Shown here in pieces: positions 39,548 through 49,341 of a stretch of DNA of 64,000 nt. The translations under genes were made by a program, and so were the position numbers. Under the pieces are notes generated by a model that had not been told where the DNA came from, made no database searches, and saw nothing but the letters and a program-made list of their open reading frames with translations. Positions within the stretch are counted from its first letter, which is position 1; every line of letters begins with the position of its first letter. The stretch spans positions 1 through 64,000 of the forward strand of contig CAZTPJ010000011.1 in assembly GCA_964614515.1 (NCBI GenBank), given 5' to 3'. The DNA is from CAZTPJ01 sp964614515 (GTDB taxonomy: Bacteria; Planctomycetota; Phycisphaerae; Phycisphaerales; UBA1924).

Positions 39548-40126
39548 ATGTTCGATCTTCTCTTCAGTCAGCAAGCCGCGTGGTTCACCATCCCCGCCAT
39601 CGTCGGGACCGGCGTCTTCATCATTCGGCTCGCGCTGATGCTCGCGGGCGGAGACTCGGGCCTCGATCTCGACATCGACACCTCCGACACATTCCACGGC
39701 GACCCGAGCGAGGCGTTTTCGATCCTGTCGATTCAGAGCCTCACGGCCTTTGGCATGGGCTTTGGCTGGACAGGTCTGGCCGCGTACAAGGGCATTCCGC
39801 TGGGCATGATGCCGAGTGTCGCGATCGGCGTCGTGGGTGGCGTGGGGATGGTGTGGCTGCTGGCGCTGATGCTCAAGGCGCTGCACGATCTCCAGAGCAG
39901 CGGCAACATTGACATCACCCAGGCCGAAGGGCGCGAAGGCGATGTCTACGTCACCGTGCCGGGCAAGGATGCTCAGGCCCCCGGGCGCGGACAGGTCCGC
40001 GTCAACATCTCCAACCGCCAACGCATCTATAACGCCGTGACCGAGGGCGACTCTCTTCCCTCCGGCACGCGGGTTCGCATCACGAAAGTCAACGAAGATC
40101 GCACGCTGACCGTTGCGCGGGCGTAA
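39548..40126 (+). CDS. NfeD-like membrane protein
   Basis: A 192-residue protein with spans FTIPAIVGTGVFIIRLALML (about 13-32), LTAFGMGFGWTGLAAYKG (about 66-83) and PSVAIGVVGGVGMVWLLALM (about 89-108). A C-terminal OB-like domain follows (EGDVYVTVPGKDA to GTRVRITKVNEDRTLTV). This is the NfeD/YuaF pattern. NfeD proteins assist flotillin scaffolds, and a flotillin-like gene follows 147 bases downstream. The ATG at 39548 has AGAGG six bases upstream. A TATGAT at 39476-39481 could be its -10 box, but no good -35 was found. Confidence 0.88.
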   Translation: MFDLLFSQQAAWFTIPAIVGTGVFIIRLALMLAGGDSGLDLDIDTSDTFHGDPSEAFSILSIQSLTAFGMGFGWTGLAAYKGIPLGMMPSVAIGVVGGVGMVWLLALMLKALHDLQSSGNIDITQAEGREGDVYVTVPGKDAQAPGRGQVRVNISNRQRIYNAVTEGDSLPSGTRVRITKVNEDRTLTVARA

Positions 40127-40273
40127 ACTGCCCGTCGAATCTGACGTTCCCTCGCATGGATGCGGCTTGGGCTAATAGTCCCGAGCGACTGAACGCGGCC
40201 GGACGCCGTCAACCACCCAGCCACCATGGGCCCTGGGCCTGTCGCCCGCGCCCGGAATGCGAGAACACCGACG

Positions 40274-41878
40274 ATGATCCACACCCTCGCCTCCTCATCC
40301 CCGCCGCTGACCTCAAACCCGCTGCTCTGGCTGGCCGTGGTCTTCAGCGCCCTGCTGATTGTGCTGTTCTTCGTCGTATTCACGGTGAAGCAGTACAAGC
40401 GCTGCCCGTCGAACCGCATTCTCGTCGTGTATGGCAAGGTGGCCGGGAACAAGGCGTCCAAGTGTCTCCACGGCGGTGGCGCGTTCATCGTCCCGCTGAT
40501 CCAGGACTACGCGTATCTCTCGCTCGAACCGATCGTCATCGATGTGCCCCTGGAAGGCGCCCTCTCGCTCAACAACATCCGCGTCAATGTGCCCAGCACC
40601 TTCACCGTCGGCATTTCGACCGACCCGGTGCTGATGAACAACGCGGCCGAGCGACTGCTCATGCTCACGGTGCAGCAGATACGGGACCAGGCCCAGGACA
40701 TCATCGTCGGTCAACTCCGCCTTGTGATCGCCACGCTCTCCATCGAGGAGATCAACAAGGACCGCGAAAAGTTCATGAACCTGATCAACGAGAACGTCGG
40801 TCAGGAGATCAACAAACTCGGCCTGGAACTGATCAACGTCAACATCCGCGACATCACGGACGAATCCGGCTACATCGTGGCCATCGGCAAGCGCGCCGCG
40901 GCAGAAGCCATCAACCGCGCGAAGGTCGAGGTCGCCCAGCAGGAACGCGACGGCGCCATGGGCGAGGCCATCGCCGTACGCGAAAAGACCGTCAAGGTGG
41001 CGATGGAAACCGCCACGGCCGTGCAGGGTCAGAAGGATGCCGAGCGTCAGCGCCGCGTGGCGGTGGCCGCGCTCGAGGCCGAGGCGATCAAGGCCGAAGC
41101 GTCTGCGCAGCGTGATCGCGAGATCGCCCAGGCGCAGCGTGCGGCCGAGACGGTCGCGGCGTCCAAGCAGGCTGAACAGACGCAGCGCATCCAGGTCGCC
41201 GAGGCGGAAGCCTCAGCGAAGGTCGGCGAAAACGACTCGCAGGCCCGCATCGCCGACGCCAACGCCAAACTCGGTGAGATTCAGGCCGAGTCCGACCGTC
41301 GCGCCCATGTCGCCGCGGCCAAGTCTCGTGAGGCCGTGTTGCTCGCCGAGCGCGATCAGGAACTCGCGCGGCTGGCCAAGGAACAGATCGCGCCGCAGGA
41401 AGTCGAAAAGAAGCGCATCGAGATCGCCGCGAGCGCGGAGGCCGAAAAACTGCGCATCGAGGCCCAGGGCCAGGCCGACGCCATTCTCGCCAAATACGAA
41501 GCCGAGGCCGCCGGCACGCAGAAAGTCCTCGAAGCCAAGGCCGAGGGCTATCGCAAACTCATCGAGGCATGCGGAAGCGACGCGGCCGTCGGTCCCACGC
41601 TGTTGCTCATCGAACAGTTGCCGCAGCTCGTCGCCGAGCAGGTCAAGGCGATCAGCAATCTCAAGATCGACAAGATCACGGTGTGGGACACGGGGCAGAA
41701 CGGCTCGGGCCGTAATGCGACGAGCGATTTCCTCGCGGGGATGGTCAACTCGCTCCCGCGGCTGCACGAACTGGCGCAGCAGGCGGGGATTCAGTTGCCG
41801 TCAGCGCTGGGCAAGGTACGCAGCGATGGCGGCGGGGGCACGACGCACATCGGTCCCGATGCACCGGCCAAGGCGTGA
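40274..41878 (+). CDS. Flotillin-like SPFH protein (YuaG/YqiK type)
   Basis: A 534-residue membrane scaffold protein. One N-terminal span (LLWLAVVFSALLIVLFFVVF, about 15-34), then an SPFH/PHB domain (about 45-215; CPSNRILVVYGKV, VPSTFTVGISTDP, LGLELINVNIRDITDESGY). A very long alanine-glutamate-rich coiled coil follows (about 220-440) with the repeated KRIEIAASAEAEK type of flotillins. The C-terminus carries GPTLLLIEQLPQLV and KIDKITVWDTGQ, both flotillin signatures. By family it organises membrane microdomains with NfeD. ATG 40274 gives a short N-terminus before the span. Confidence 0.93.
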   Translation: MIHTLASSSPPLTSNPLLWLAVVFSALLIVLFFVVFTVKQYKRCPSNRILVVYGKVAGNKASKCLHGGGAFIVPLIQDYAYLSLEPIVIDVPLEGALSLNNIRVNVPSTFTVGISTDPVLMNNAAERLLMLTVQQIRDQAQDIIVGQLRLVIATLSIEEINKDREKFMNLINENVGQEINKLGLELINVNIRDITDESGYIVAIGKRAAAEAINRAKVEVAQQERDGAMGEAIAVREKTVKVAMETATAVQGQKDAERQRRVAVAALEAEAIKAEASAQRDREIAQAQRAAETVAASKQAEQTQRIQVAEAEASAKVGENDSQARIADANAKLGEIQAESDRRAHVAAAKSREAVLLAERDQELARLAKEQIAPQEVEKKRIEIAASAEAEKLRIEAQGQADAILAKYEAEAAGTQKVLEAKAEGYRKLIEACGSDAAVGPTLLLIEQLPQLVAEQVKAISNLKIDKITVWDTGQNGSGRNATSDFLAGMVNSLPRLHELAQQAGIQLPSALGKVRSDGGGGTTHIGPDAPAKA

Positions 41879-41935
41879 TCGCGGGCGCGAAACATCGCGC
41901 GCATCGGTCGAAGGGATGTGCCTTGCATGCAGGTC

Positions 41936-41965
41936 GGTGCGCACGGGCGGACGCCGGAGCGCACC
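41936..41965. other. Inverted repeat between convergent genes
   Basis: GGTGCGC (41936-41942) and GCGCACC (41959-41965) can form a 7-bp stem with a 16-base loop in the space between the flotillin gene and the ABC-2 permease gene. No T tract follows on either strand, so a terminator role is only possible. Confidence 0.3.
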
Positions 41966-41989
41966 GTTCACTTGTCGATCGAGGCCCTA

Positions 41990-43894
41990 TCACACATTGC
42001 GCTGCATGATGGATCGGAAGTGCTTCGCGGCCAGCGCCACCGCGCCCAGGCCCGCCGCGGAATAGACGGCCAGGTTGAAGAAGACCATCACAAAGAACAC
42101 GGCCGTGCTTTTTCTGCCGTCCACACCCGTCATGAACGTGAGTCTCGGTTTCGGGTCGGCGACGGTCCCATCCAGCGCGGATACGGTCAGCGCGATGGGA
42201 TTGATTTTGAAGTTGAAGTCCGCCATGGCCTCCGAGAGTTGATGCAAGCCCGCGACCCCCACCATCGCCATCGCGAACCACGAGAACAGCCAGAGGCACA
42301 GCGCCAGAAGCAGGTTCAGCGTTGACGCCGTGACGCTTCGCTTGAGCACCGTGCCAAGCAACAGCCCCGTCCCGGTCAGGAAGCACAGCGGACCGAGGAG
42401 CGTCGCCGGAACGAGCACGAGCGCGAGGGGATGCACGGCCTGTGCGATAACGGCGATGAGCAGGTGCGCCTCCATGATCGCGAACACCAGCCAGTTGCGA
42501 CGAAGCGCGCCAAGGAACTTGCCGAACAGTACCTCCCACGAGGTCATGGGCGTGGCCAGCAACACGGGCAGCGTTCGCGCCTCGCGCTCGGCGGCGATGC
42601 CCGACGTGGACTGCACGGCCGCCTGAAGCAGCAGACCGCAGGCCCCAATGATGATGATCGTCTGATGCAGCCACGAGTCCTGCAATCCGAAGCGGATGTA
42701 GATGGCGAGCAAGAGCACCACCGCCGCGGCCGCCGCGAGGATCAATTGCCAGCGTCTGGTGAACTGCGAGATTCGTAGTTCGCGCCAAAGAACCGGATTG
42801 TCGCCGACGACGCGGTCGCGCTGGACTTCGCGCAGCGCAGCGTCGGCCTCGCTCGCGGGCGGGGCGGGCGCATCGGCGGGCGTTGGCGTGACGGTCGATG
42901 CATCAGTCTCCGCAGCACCCGGCACGGTGACGGGGCGCGGGCTGCCCGCGGCCTTTCGCTTCGCTCGCTTGCGCGTCGGCGGTTTCCCCGCGACATCCGC
43001 GCGGGAGATGGGGCGCAGCACCGCCGCCGCGGCGCCTCCGGCGATCAGGCACAACGCGAAGTTGTAGATCAGGTTGTTTCGCCACAGTTCGATGATCGGA
43101 GCCCCGCCCCCGCCGCCCATGATCGAGTCGCTGGTGATGCTGAACAGGACCATCGGCGCGCACGTCGCCACGACCCATTCCGTGCTGCCGTTGAACCACG
43201 GAAGGTCCAGCGCGAACGCAAGCCCGATCGGACCGCCGTTGGCCAGCAGCAACAGGAACCCAGAGATGGCCGTGCCCGGACGGCTCGACTTGTGCAACGT
43301 CGATTGAAACAGACCGAGCGTCGCGCCGAGAATCGCGGTGGCCAATGCCACGGCCGTGCCGGAGAGGATCGTCTCGGCGTCGATGCCGCCAAAGACGCGC
43401 ACGGCCAGCAGCAGCGGCGCGGAACTCAGCGCGAGGATCATCATCAGCGTGATGCGCCCGACGAGTTTGCCGACGACAACTTCGCCGGCCGTCAGCGGCG
43501 TGGAAAGCAGCGTGGTGAGCGTGCCCGCGCGGCGTTCATCGCTGATGGCCCCGGCCGTGAGCGATGACGAGAGCAACCCGAGCAGAAAGAACTGCGCCCA
43601 GACGACGGTCAGCGCGATGGCCGGGGCGAGTTCCTGAAACCGTTGCAACCGCGAGGCCGGCGAACCCCACGAGGCCTGCTGACTCATCGACATGAAGACG
43701 AAGAAGACGATCACGAGCAGGACGAGCAGATATGTGGTGCGGGTGGTGTACGTTCCGCGGCGGCGACCCATGATCTGCATGTCGCGCTGGAACACCGGGC
43801 CGAAGAAGAGGTCCGCGGGGTTGCAGGCCGTGAGCCATCGCTTCACGCGCGGGACACGTGGGCGCGGCGACTCATTCGTGGGTGCAGCGCTCAT
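41990..43894 (-). CDS. ABC-2 type transporter permease, two fused halves
   Basis: A 634-residue polytopic membrane protein. Two ABC-2 permease units are fused: residues 1-310 (AISDERRAGTLTTLLSTPLTAGEVVVGK) and about 365-634 (IAAEREARTLPVLLATPMTSWEVLFGK). The repeated E-R-x-G/A-T-L-x-x-L-L-x-T-P motif shows the duplication. A charged linker (RKRAKRKAAGSPRP and a proline/alanine stretch) joins them on the cytoplasmic side. Its ATG overlaps the stop of the ATPase as ATGA, so the two form one exporter. It is the last gene of the MoxR/VWA block. The substrate is unknown. Confidence 0.9.
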   Translation of the reverse strand: MSAAPTNESPRPRVPRVKRWLTACNPADLFFGPVFQRDMQIMGRRRGTYTTRTTYLLVLLVIVFFVFMSMSQQASWGSPASRLQRFQELAPAIALTVVWAQFFLLGLLSSSLTAGAISDERRAGTLTTLLSTPLTAGEVVVGKLVGRITLMMILALSSAPLLLAVRVFGGIDAETILSGTAVALATAILGATLGLFQSTLHKSSRPGTAISGFLLLLANGGPIGLAFALDLPWFNGSTEWVVATCAPMVLFSITSDSIMGGGGGAPIIELWRNNLIYNFALCLIAGGAAAAVLRPISRADVAGKPPTRKRAKRKAAGSPRPVTVPGAAETDASTVTPTPADAPAPPASEADAALREVQRDRVVGDNPVLWRELRISQFTRRWQLILAAAAAVVLLLAIYIRFGLQDSWLHQTIIIIGACGLLLQAAVQSTSGIAAEREARTLPVLLATPMTSWEVLFGKFLGALRRNWLVFAIMEAHLLIAVIAQAVHPLALVLVPATLLGPLCFLTGTGLLLGTVLKRSVTASTLNLLLALCLWLFSWFAMAMVGVAGLHQLSEAMADFNFKINPIALTVSALDGTVADPKPRLTFMTGVDGRKSTAVFFVMVFFNLAVYSAAGLGAVALAAKHFRSIMQRNV

Positions 43895-44826
43895 TGCACC
43901 TTCCCCTTGGTCAAGCGGAGGAATGCGTCCTCGAGTTTGATTTTTTCGGGCGTAAACGCGGCGATGCGCCCGCCGGCGGCGATGACCCGCTCGATCAGAA
44001 AGTGATGCCCGTGTTCGCCGGGGTTGAGATCGACCGTCAGTTTGCCGTTCTCGCTGGCGACGCGGGAGACACGTTCATCCTTCTGAAGTTCATCCGCGAC
44101 GGCCTGCGAACCCAGCCCGACGGACTCCAGACGGATCACGATGCGCTCGCCCGTGCTCACACGCGCGTAGGCATCTTCAATCGAGCCGGCGTACATCAAT
44201 CGTCCGCGCTCGATGATGCCGATGCTCGTACACATCTCGGCAAGTTCGCTCAGAATATGGGATGAGACCATGAGCGTCTTGCCCATGCGTCCGAGTTCCT
44301 GGAGCAGTTCGCGCATCTCGATTCGCGCCCGCGGATCAAGCCCGCTGGCCGGCTCATCGAGCAGCAGCACCTTCGGGTCGTGAATCAGCACGCGCGCCAC
44401 GCCGAGGCGCTGCTGCATCCCGCGCGACAGCGAGTCCACCATCGCCCGGCGCTTCTCCGTCAGGTCCGTCAACTCAAGGACGGAATCCACAATCGAACGC
44501 CGTTTCGGACGTGGAATTTTGTACGCGGCCGCGAAAAACTGCAAGTATTCATCCACCGTCAGGTCTTCATACACACCAAGGAAGTCCGGCATATAGCCGA
44601 TCAGGCGACGAATCTCCTGCGAGTCCGCGCGAACGTTCAGCCCGTCGACCTTGGCGATGCCCAGGTCAGGGCGAATCAGGCACGCGAGAATCTTCATCGT
44701 CGTCGTCTTGCCCGCGCCGTTGGGACCGATGAACCCGAAGACTTCGCCGGCGCCGATGTTGAGCGACAACTCACGCACGGCCACGAGATTCCCAAACCGC
44801 TTCGTCAGGTTGATGATCTCAATCAC
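43891..44826 (-). CDS. ABC-2 type transporter ATPase
   Basis: A 311-residue ABC ATPase. Walker A GPNGAGKT at 34-41, signature LSRGMQQRL, Walker B VLLLDEPASGLDP and the switch histidine in MVSSHILSEL. The C-terminal part (about 220-311) is the extra domain found in exporters of the CcmA/NatA type. The start is GTG 44826, which overlaps the previous stop by eight bases (GTGATTGA) and has GAGG nine bases upstream; a frame to 45012 runs inside the upstream gene. It works with the permease that follows. Confidence 0.93.
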   Translation of the reverse strand: MIEIINLTKRFGNLVAVRELSLNIGAGEVFGFIGPNGAGKTTTMKILACLIRPDLGIAKVDGLNVRADSQEIRRLIGYMPDFLGVYEDLTVDEYLQFFAAAYKIPRPKRRSIVDSVLELTDLTEKRRAMVDSLSRGMQQRLGVARVLIHDPKVLLLDEPASGLDPRARIEMRELLQELGRMGKTLMVSSHILSELAEMCTSIGIIERGRLMYAGSIEDAYARVSTGERIVIRLESVGLGSQAVADELQKDERVSRVASENGKLTVDLNPGEHGHHFLIERVIAAGGRIAAFTPEKIKLEDAFLRLTKGKVQ

Positions 44827-47098
44827 GTCGCGAATCCTCGTTCTCGATTGATTCCTCGGTGTCGCCGGCGACCTCGTCCACCACCGGCAGCACGATGCGA
44901 TACACCGTCTCCGTCCGTCCAACGGACCCGACCCCGACATCGCGGTACGGCTCGGGGCTCGTGTGACAGAACTGCACGACGCCGAAGCCTTCGGTGCTGG
45001 CATAATGCTCAATCGCCGCGTGCCGCCGCGAGGCGCCGAAGATCATCGTTGTGTACGACAACGGCTGCGTCCAGTACTGCTGCGGGCCTATGTATTGCTG
45101 CGTCGGCGCCATGTTCGCTCCGTCCCAGTTCGCGGGCGGATTGCTTTGGCCGCTCTCGTCGCTGGCCGACCATGTGACCCTCGCGCCACCTGATGCCTGA
45201 TTGCTCGGAATCGAATGCCAACGGCCATCAGCGCGCAGCACGACATCGCTCACGAAGCCTTCGGGCGGGAGGCCTTGGATCTCAATGCGCCACTGTGTCC
45301 CTTCGCGCACGATCCGGCCCGTGATCGACGAGGCGCTGGCCCGTTCCTCCATGAACGTGCGAAACGTCCAGATTCCAGCCGAAATCTGCGGAACCACGTT
45401 TGATGGCGACGGGCCGATGCCCTGAATCGACTCGAGCGCGGCCCGCGCTTCTCGCGTACTCCGCGGCCCCCACTGCCAGTCGTAATCCATCGCCGACACA
45501 CCGCGCATCCACGTCGCGTCGTTCATGTCGGCGACGTTCAGCCTCGCGCGGCGACCCGTAAAGATGCCCGAGCAGGCGGACTCGAACTGGATCGGCGAAC
45601 CCGTGACGGCCAGCACATCCACACACGATGCGCGATTCACCGTCGTCGGCCCCGCGCGAAGCAGCGGCGGAATCGCAAGCGCCAAGAGCGAAGCCAGGCC
45701 GATCCAGCCGAAGGCCGTGATCCACGAGATCTGGCTCAGCCGTTTGGCCTTGAGTACGAGCGCGTCAACGGGTCCAAGAAGTGCAGCGAGCACGACAAAA
45801 GCCACGCAGATGACGACGAACGCGCCATATCCCGCCGGCGGAACGGTCGCGAGGCGCTGCAGCGTGTGCGATGTGGCCGTCGAACTGCGTGACCACGGCA
45901 GCATGAAGCCGACGTGCTGTTGCTGCACCGGGGACGCGGCGAACGTCCACGCGCTCATGGCATGTTCCAGCGCGAGCCGCCAGAGGCCGTCAAGACCTTC
46001 GACGGAGACCTGCGCGAGCATTCGCTCCGGGTCCGCGCCCAACACGACCACCCAGCCCAGGCCGATGGGGCCTTCCGCGAGCAAGCCGCCCCGCGATGCA
46101 TCGCGAAGCGACCAACTCGTACGCCACCCCATCTCACGACCGACATCGGTCAGTTGCATCGCCCGAGCCGTCACGGCCGGGGCGAGTCGCGATGCCTCCG
46201 ACACGTTGTCGATCCGCGTTTCGGAGACTTCAACTCTTGCGACGGCATCAACGGATACCGGCGACCCGCCGGGACCGGCCGGAATCCATTCGCGCCACTC
46301 CTCGCCCGCGCCGCCGACAATCAACACGAGATGGCCGCCGGCAAGCACCCACTCGCGCACGGCCTGAATCGCCCTGGGATCGACCCGCGTTGCTTCATTG
46401 ACATTGACGATCATCGCTGCGATGCCGTCATACGCCATCCACGCGCGAGGCAGGCGATCGGGAATCTGAATGCTGCGCTGAAACGACGTCAACTCGCCGG
46501 CCTTGCTCGCGTTTTCGATCGCCGCGGCGGCAAGCGCACTGGGATCAGTTTCGGTTGAAACGGGCGGCGCATCCTCAGGCTCCAACTCTTCCGAGAAGTC
46601 TTCACCTTCGGGCGCGACACGTCGACCGATGACAAACCGCGCCGAGTTTGTCCCGACGCTGAGGATCTTTCCCGTCGATTCCGGCCAACCCGCGGGCAAC
46701 TGCTCCGCGTTGAACGGGATGGCCGCGTATCGCCAGGTTTCCGGGCGTCGCCCGGGGCGCATGATGCTGAAGCGAACTTCGGGGCACTCAGGCGGAATGG
46801 CCGCGACGACCTCGATGGGCGTGACGCGGTTGGGCGTCGTCGCGAAGGGAACCATGATCCGCGCACGCTGCGACTTATCCTGCGGAAACTCCACCACCAG
46901 CATCCCGTCGATCGCCCGATCCCCCGACGTGATCGACACCGTGATCGGCGTCCACCGACCCGACACATACTGGCCCTGAAAGCCGAACTCGGCCGTGAGG
47001 TCAATCTGCGGCTGCTGCGCAGCGCACCACGCGGCGCACGTCAACGTCATCAGGCATACGACCAGAGATTGAATCGTCACGGCCCGTCGCATCTCCAT
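44819..47098 (-). CDS. Exported membrane protein of the MoxR/VWA operon
   Basis: A 759-residue protein with no family I can name with certainty. A signal peptide (SLVVCLMTLTCAAWCAAQQ), a large extracytoplasmic region (about 28-430) containing a glutamine-amidotransferase-like stretch (AIQAVREWVLAGGHLVLIVGG), two membrane spans (YGAFVVICVAFVVLAALLGP and WIGLASLLALAIPPLL, about 430-490) and a second soluble part. Proteins of this layout commonly sit beside BatA and MoxR genes in planctomycetes. ATG 47098; ATG 47092 is equally possible. It overlaps the ABC ATPase start by eight bases, which ties the envelope complex to the exporter. Confidence 0.8.
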   Translation of the reverse strand: MEMRRAVTIQSLVVCLMTLTCAAWCAAQQPQIDLTAEFGFQGQYVSGRWTPITVSITSGDRAIDGMLVVEFPQDKSQRARIMVPFATTPNRVTPIEVVAAIPPECPEVRFSIMRPGRRPETWRYAAIPFNAEQLPAGWPESTGKILSVGTNSARFVIGRRVAPEGEDFSEELEPEDAPPVSTETDPSALAAAAIENASKAGELTSFQRSIQIPDRLPRAWMAYDGIAAMIVNVNEATRVDPRAIQAVREWVLAGGHLVLIVGGAGEEWREWIPAGPGGSPVSVDAVARVEVSETRIDNVSEASRLAPAVTARAMQLTDVGREMGWRTSWSLRDASRGGLLAEGPIGLGWVVVLGADPERMLAQVSVEGLDGLWRLALEHAMSAWTFAASPVQQQHVGFMLPWSRSSTATSHTLQRLATVPPAGYGAFVVICVAFVVLAALLGPVDALVLKAKRLSQISWITAFGWIGLASLLALAIPPLLRAGPTTVNRASCVDVLAVTGSPIQFESACSGIFTGRRARLNVADMNDATWMRGVSAMDYDWQWGPRSTREARAALESIQGIGPSPSNVVPQISAGIWTFRTFMEERASASSITGRIVREGTQWRIEIQGLPPEGFVSDVVLRADGRWHSIPSNQASGGARVTWSASDESGQSNPPANWDGANMAPTQQYIGPQQYWTQPLSYTTMIFGASRRHAAIEHYASTEGFGVVQFCHTSPEPYRDVGVGSVGRTETVYRIVLPVVDEVAGDTEESIENEDSRRD

Positions 47099-47150
47099 GA
47101 GCGTAGCAGCATCCTTGGGAATTGAACATACCCACTTGCCGTGAATGCGG

Positions 47151-49262
47151 CTACAGATGCACCTTCCGGTTGTACACGAACCACTCCACCACCATGACCG
47201 CCAGCGCCGCGAGGACGAGCCACGGCCAGAGATCCTTGCTCACGCGTCCCGCGGCCATCGTCTCGGCCCTTGAAGTTTCATCGTGCGAGGCCGTCACGAG
47301 CGAGGCGTCCGCGCCGAGGTCGGTCTCAGGCGTACTCAGGAGGTTCGCCGCGAAGGGTCGGCGGACGCGCCCGCCGGATTCGACATCCGTCGCTCCGGCC
47401 GCGCCCGTCCATGACAGCATGTACACGCCCGACTCCAGCACGGGGCCGAAGACGACCCGGCCATCGGGCGCGGGAAGCAGGTCCGCCTCGCCCCCCCCCG
47501 GCAGCGCCACGCGCACGTTCGTCGCCCCGGCCGGCACACGATCCGACAAGATGTCGCCCGGTTGAATCATCCGTCCGACACCTGTGGACCCGGCTTCACC
47601 GAGATACTGCACGGCCGAGCCGAGGAAGACCACCCAACTCACCTTGAACGCCCAGTCGGACTCGAGCGAATCGAACGGAATGACAAAGGCCAGCGTTTCG
47701 GCCGTGGCGATTTCGACGATCATCGGTCCGCCGTCGGTGGTTGCGATGATCTGCGCGGAACTCTGCGGCCCCGGCTCAACGAGCCGCGACTTGAAGATGA
47801 TGATGTTGTCCAGCGAAAGCCCGCGCAGCACCGGGTGATCGCGGCTCCACGACATGGGCACAACCACGCGATCGATGTCGCCGCGATCTATGAGCGCCCG
47901 CGGCCCCTGCGGTACCGCGCCGATGATGAGGAATCGTCCCGGAGGCAGCGGATCGCTCTCGCTCGGCGCGGGCGGAAGCCAGCGGTCAAGGACCACCGCG
48001 TCATACTCACCCGCACGTCCGGAACGCATCGCCTCTTCAAACTGCTCCGGCGACAGAACATCCAGTTTCGCCAGCGGAAGCGCCGCGAGAGCATCACGAA
48101 TGAACAGGTTCCCGCGCGTCACCACGGCCACGGACATCAACTTTGCCGGCGGCACAACCACCCACGCCGCATCGTCAATCGCCAGCACATCGAGCACGCC
48201 GCCTCGCCCGCGCAGACGCACGGACACGATCCCCCCCCCCGCCCGCGTCATCCGAAAGATCACGCCGCCCGTTGACGGCGTCCACCGGCCGGTCGTCGCC
48301 TCGCCATCCGCCCCCGCCTCCGCGGCGGGGGGGCTTGCGGCGGGCAGGCTCACGCTCTCGATCCGGTTGGGCACGCCATCGATGATGAGTTCCACATCGA
48401 CCTCTCGCGATGTGCGCGACGTGCTGCTCAGGCCGACGAAGATCGACAGTTCGTTGGGATCGTTGTACGCTCGTTGCGCGCGGAGGCTGGTGATGCCCAC
48501 GTTCTCGGCCAGTTCCGACCCCACGGCGTAGTACCTGACCTCATCCTCCGGCCCGAACGCGATCTGCTCCCTGTCGGCGATGCGCCCGTCCGACCAGACG
48601 TGGATCGTTCCCACGCGCCCGGGCGGACGATCATGTACGCGATTCTGATTCTCCTGATCGACGTAGATCTGCCGCGGCGCCTGCGCCTGCACAAGCGCTG
48701 ACGCCTCCTTGAGTGATGTTGGTGTGTGAACGGGTTCGATGCCTTCGATGGCCGCACGCAGCGCGGACTTGTCCGATGTGAACGACTGTCGCACTTCGGC
48801 GGACGAGCCGAACGCGATGACCATGGCCTCGTCCGCCTTTGACGCGCCAAGAAGGCTCGGGCTTCGCAGCGAGTCGATGAGTTTGATCGCATCCAGTTTG
48901 GCCTGTTCGAGTCGAGACCGCGGCGCATCGTCCGTGTCACCCGCGTCCACGGCGCTCATGCTCGCCGAACGATCGATCAGGATCACATGCCGATCGCCCG
49001 GCGGCGTTTCGCCCGCGAATTGCGGCTGCGCCAGCGCGAAGAGCACCGCCGCGAGGATCAACAACTGCAGCAGGAGCAGGATATTCCGGCGCAACTTCTG
49101 GAACGGCGCGTTGGCCTGCAAATCCTGGATCGTCTTCTTCCACAAGAGCGTGCTGGAGATCTCAACATCGCGCCGACGGAGTTTGAGGAAGTACAAAATG
49201 ACAAGCGACGGCACCGCAATGGCCGCGGCGATCCCGGCGAGTAGCGGCGTGAGAAACGTCAT
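47151..49262 (-). CDS. BatA-like VWA-domain membrane protein
   Basis: A 703-residue protein. The N-terminal BatA segment has spans TPLLAGIAAAIAVPSLVILY and ILLLLQLLILAAVLFALA (about 5-75). A von Willebrand A domain follows (about 90-250) with the metal site DRSASMS and VWSDGRIAD. The middle (about 260-660) is a large extracytoplasmic region, and a final span is LWPWLVLAALAVMVVEWFVY. ATG 49262 has GGAG eight bases upstream, preferred to GTG 49271. VWA proteins of this type are partners of MoxR ATPases. Two runs of nine and ten C on the plus strand (47491-47499, 48231-48240) encode glycine triplets. Confidence 0.88.
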   Translation of the reverse strand: MTFLTPLLAGIAAAIAVPSLVILYFLKLRRRDVEISSTLLWKKTIQDLQANAPFQKLRRNILLLLQLLILAAVLFALAQPQFAGETPPGDRHVILIDRSASMSAVDAGDTDDAPRSRLEQAKLDAIKLIDSLRSPSLLGASKADEAMVIAFGSSAEVRQSFTSDKSALRAAIEGIEPVHTPTSLKEASALVQAQAPRQIYVDQENQNRVHDRPPGRVGTIHVWSDGRIADREQIAFGPEDEVRYYAVGSELAENVGITSLRAQRAYNDPNELSIFVGLSSTSRTSREVDVELIIDGVPNRIESVSLPAASPPAAEAGADGEATTGRWTPSTGGVIFRMTRAGGGIVSVRLRGRGGVLDVLAIDDAAWVVVPPAKLMSVAVVTRGNLFIRDALAALPLAKLDVLSPEQFEEAMRSGRAGEYDAVVLDRWLPPAPSESDPLPPGRFLIIGAVPQGPRALIDRGDIDRVVVPMSWSRDHPVLRGLSLDNIIIFKSRLVEPGPQSSAQIIATTDGGPMIVEIATAETLAFVIPFDSLESDWAFKVSWVVFLGSAVQYLGEAGSTGVGRMIQPGDILSDRVPAGATNVRVALPGGGEADLLPAPDGRVVFGPVLESGVYMLSWTGAAGATDVESGGRVRRPFAANLLSTPETDLGADASLVTASHDETSRAETMAAGRVSKDLWPWLVLAALAVMVVEWFVYNRKVHL

Positions 49263-49341
49263 CGCACACACTCCATGCTGGTCATCGCCTCATGCCCCAT
49301 GCCATTCTCCTCGTGCCTTTCTTCACACCGCATCAACTCGT

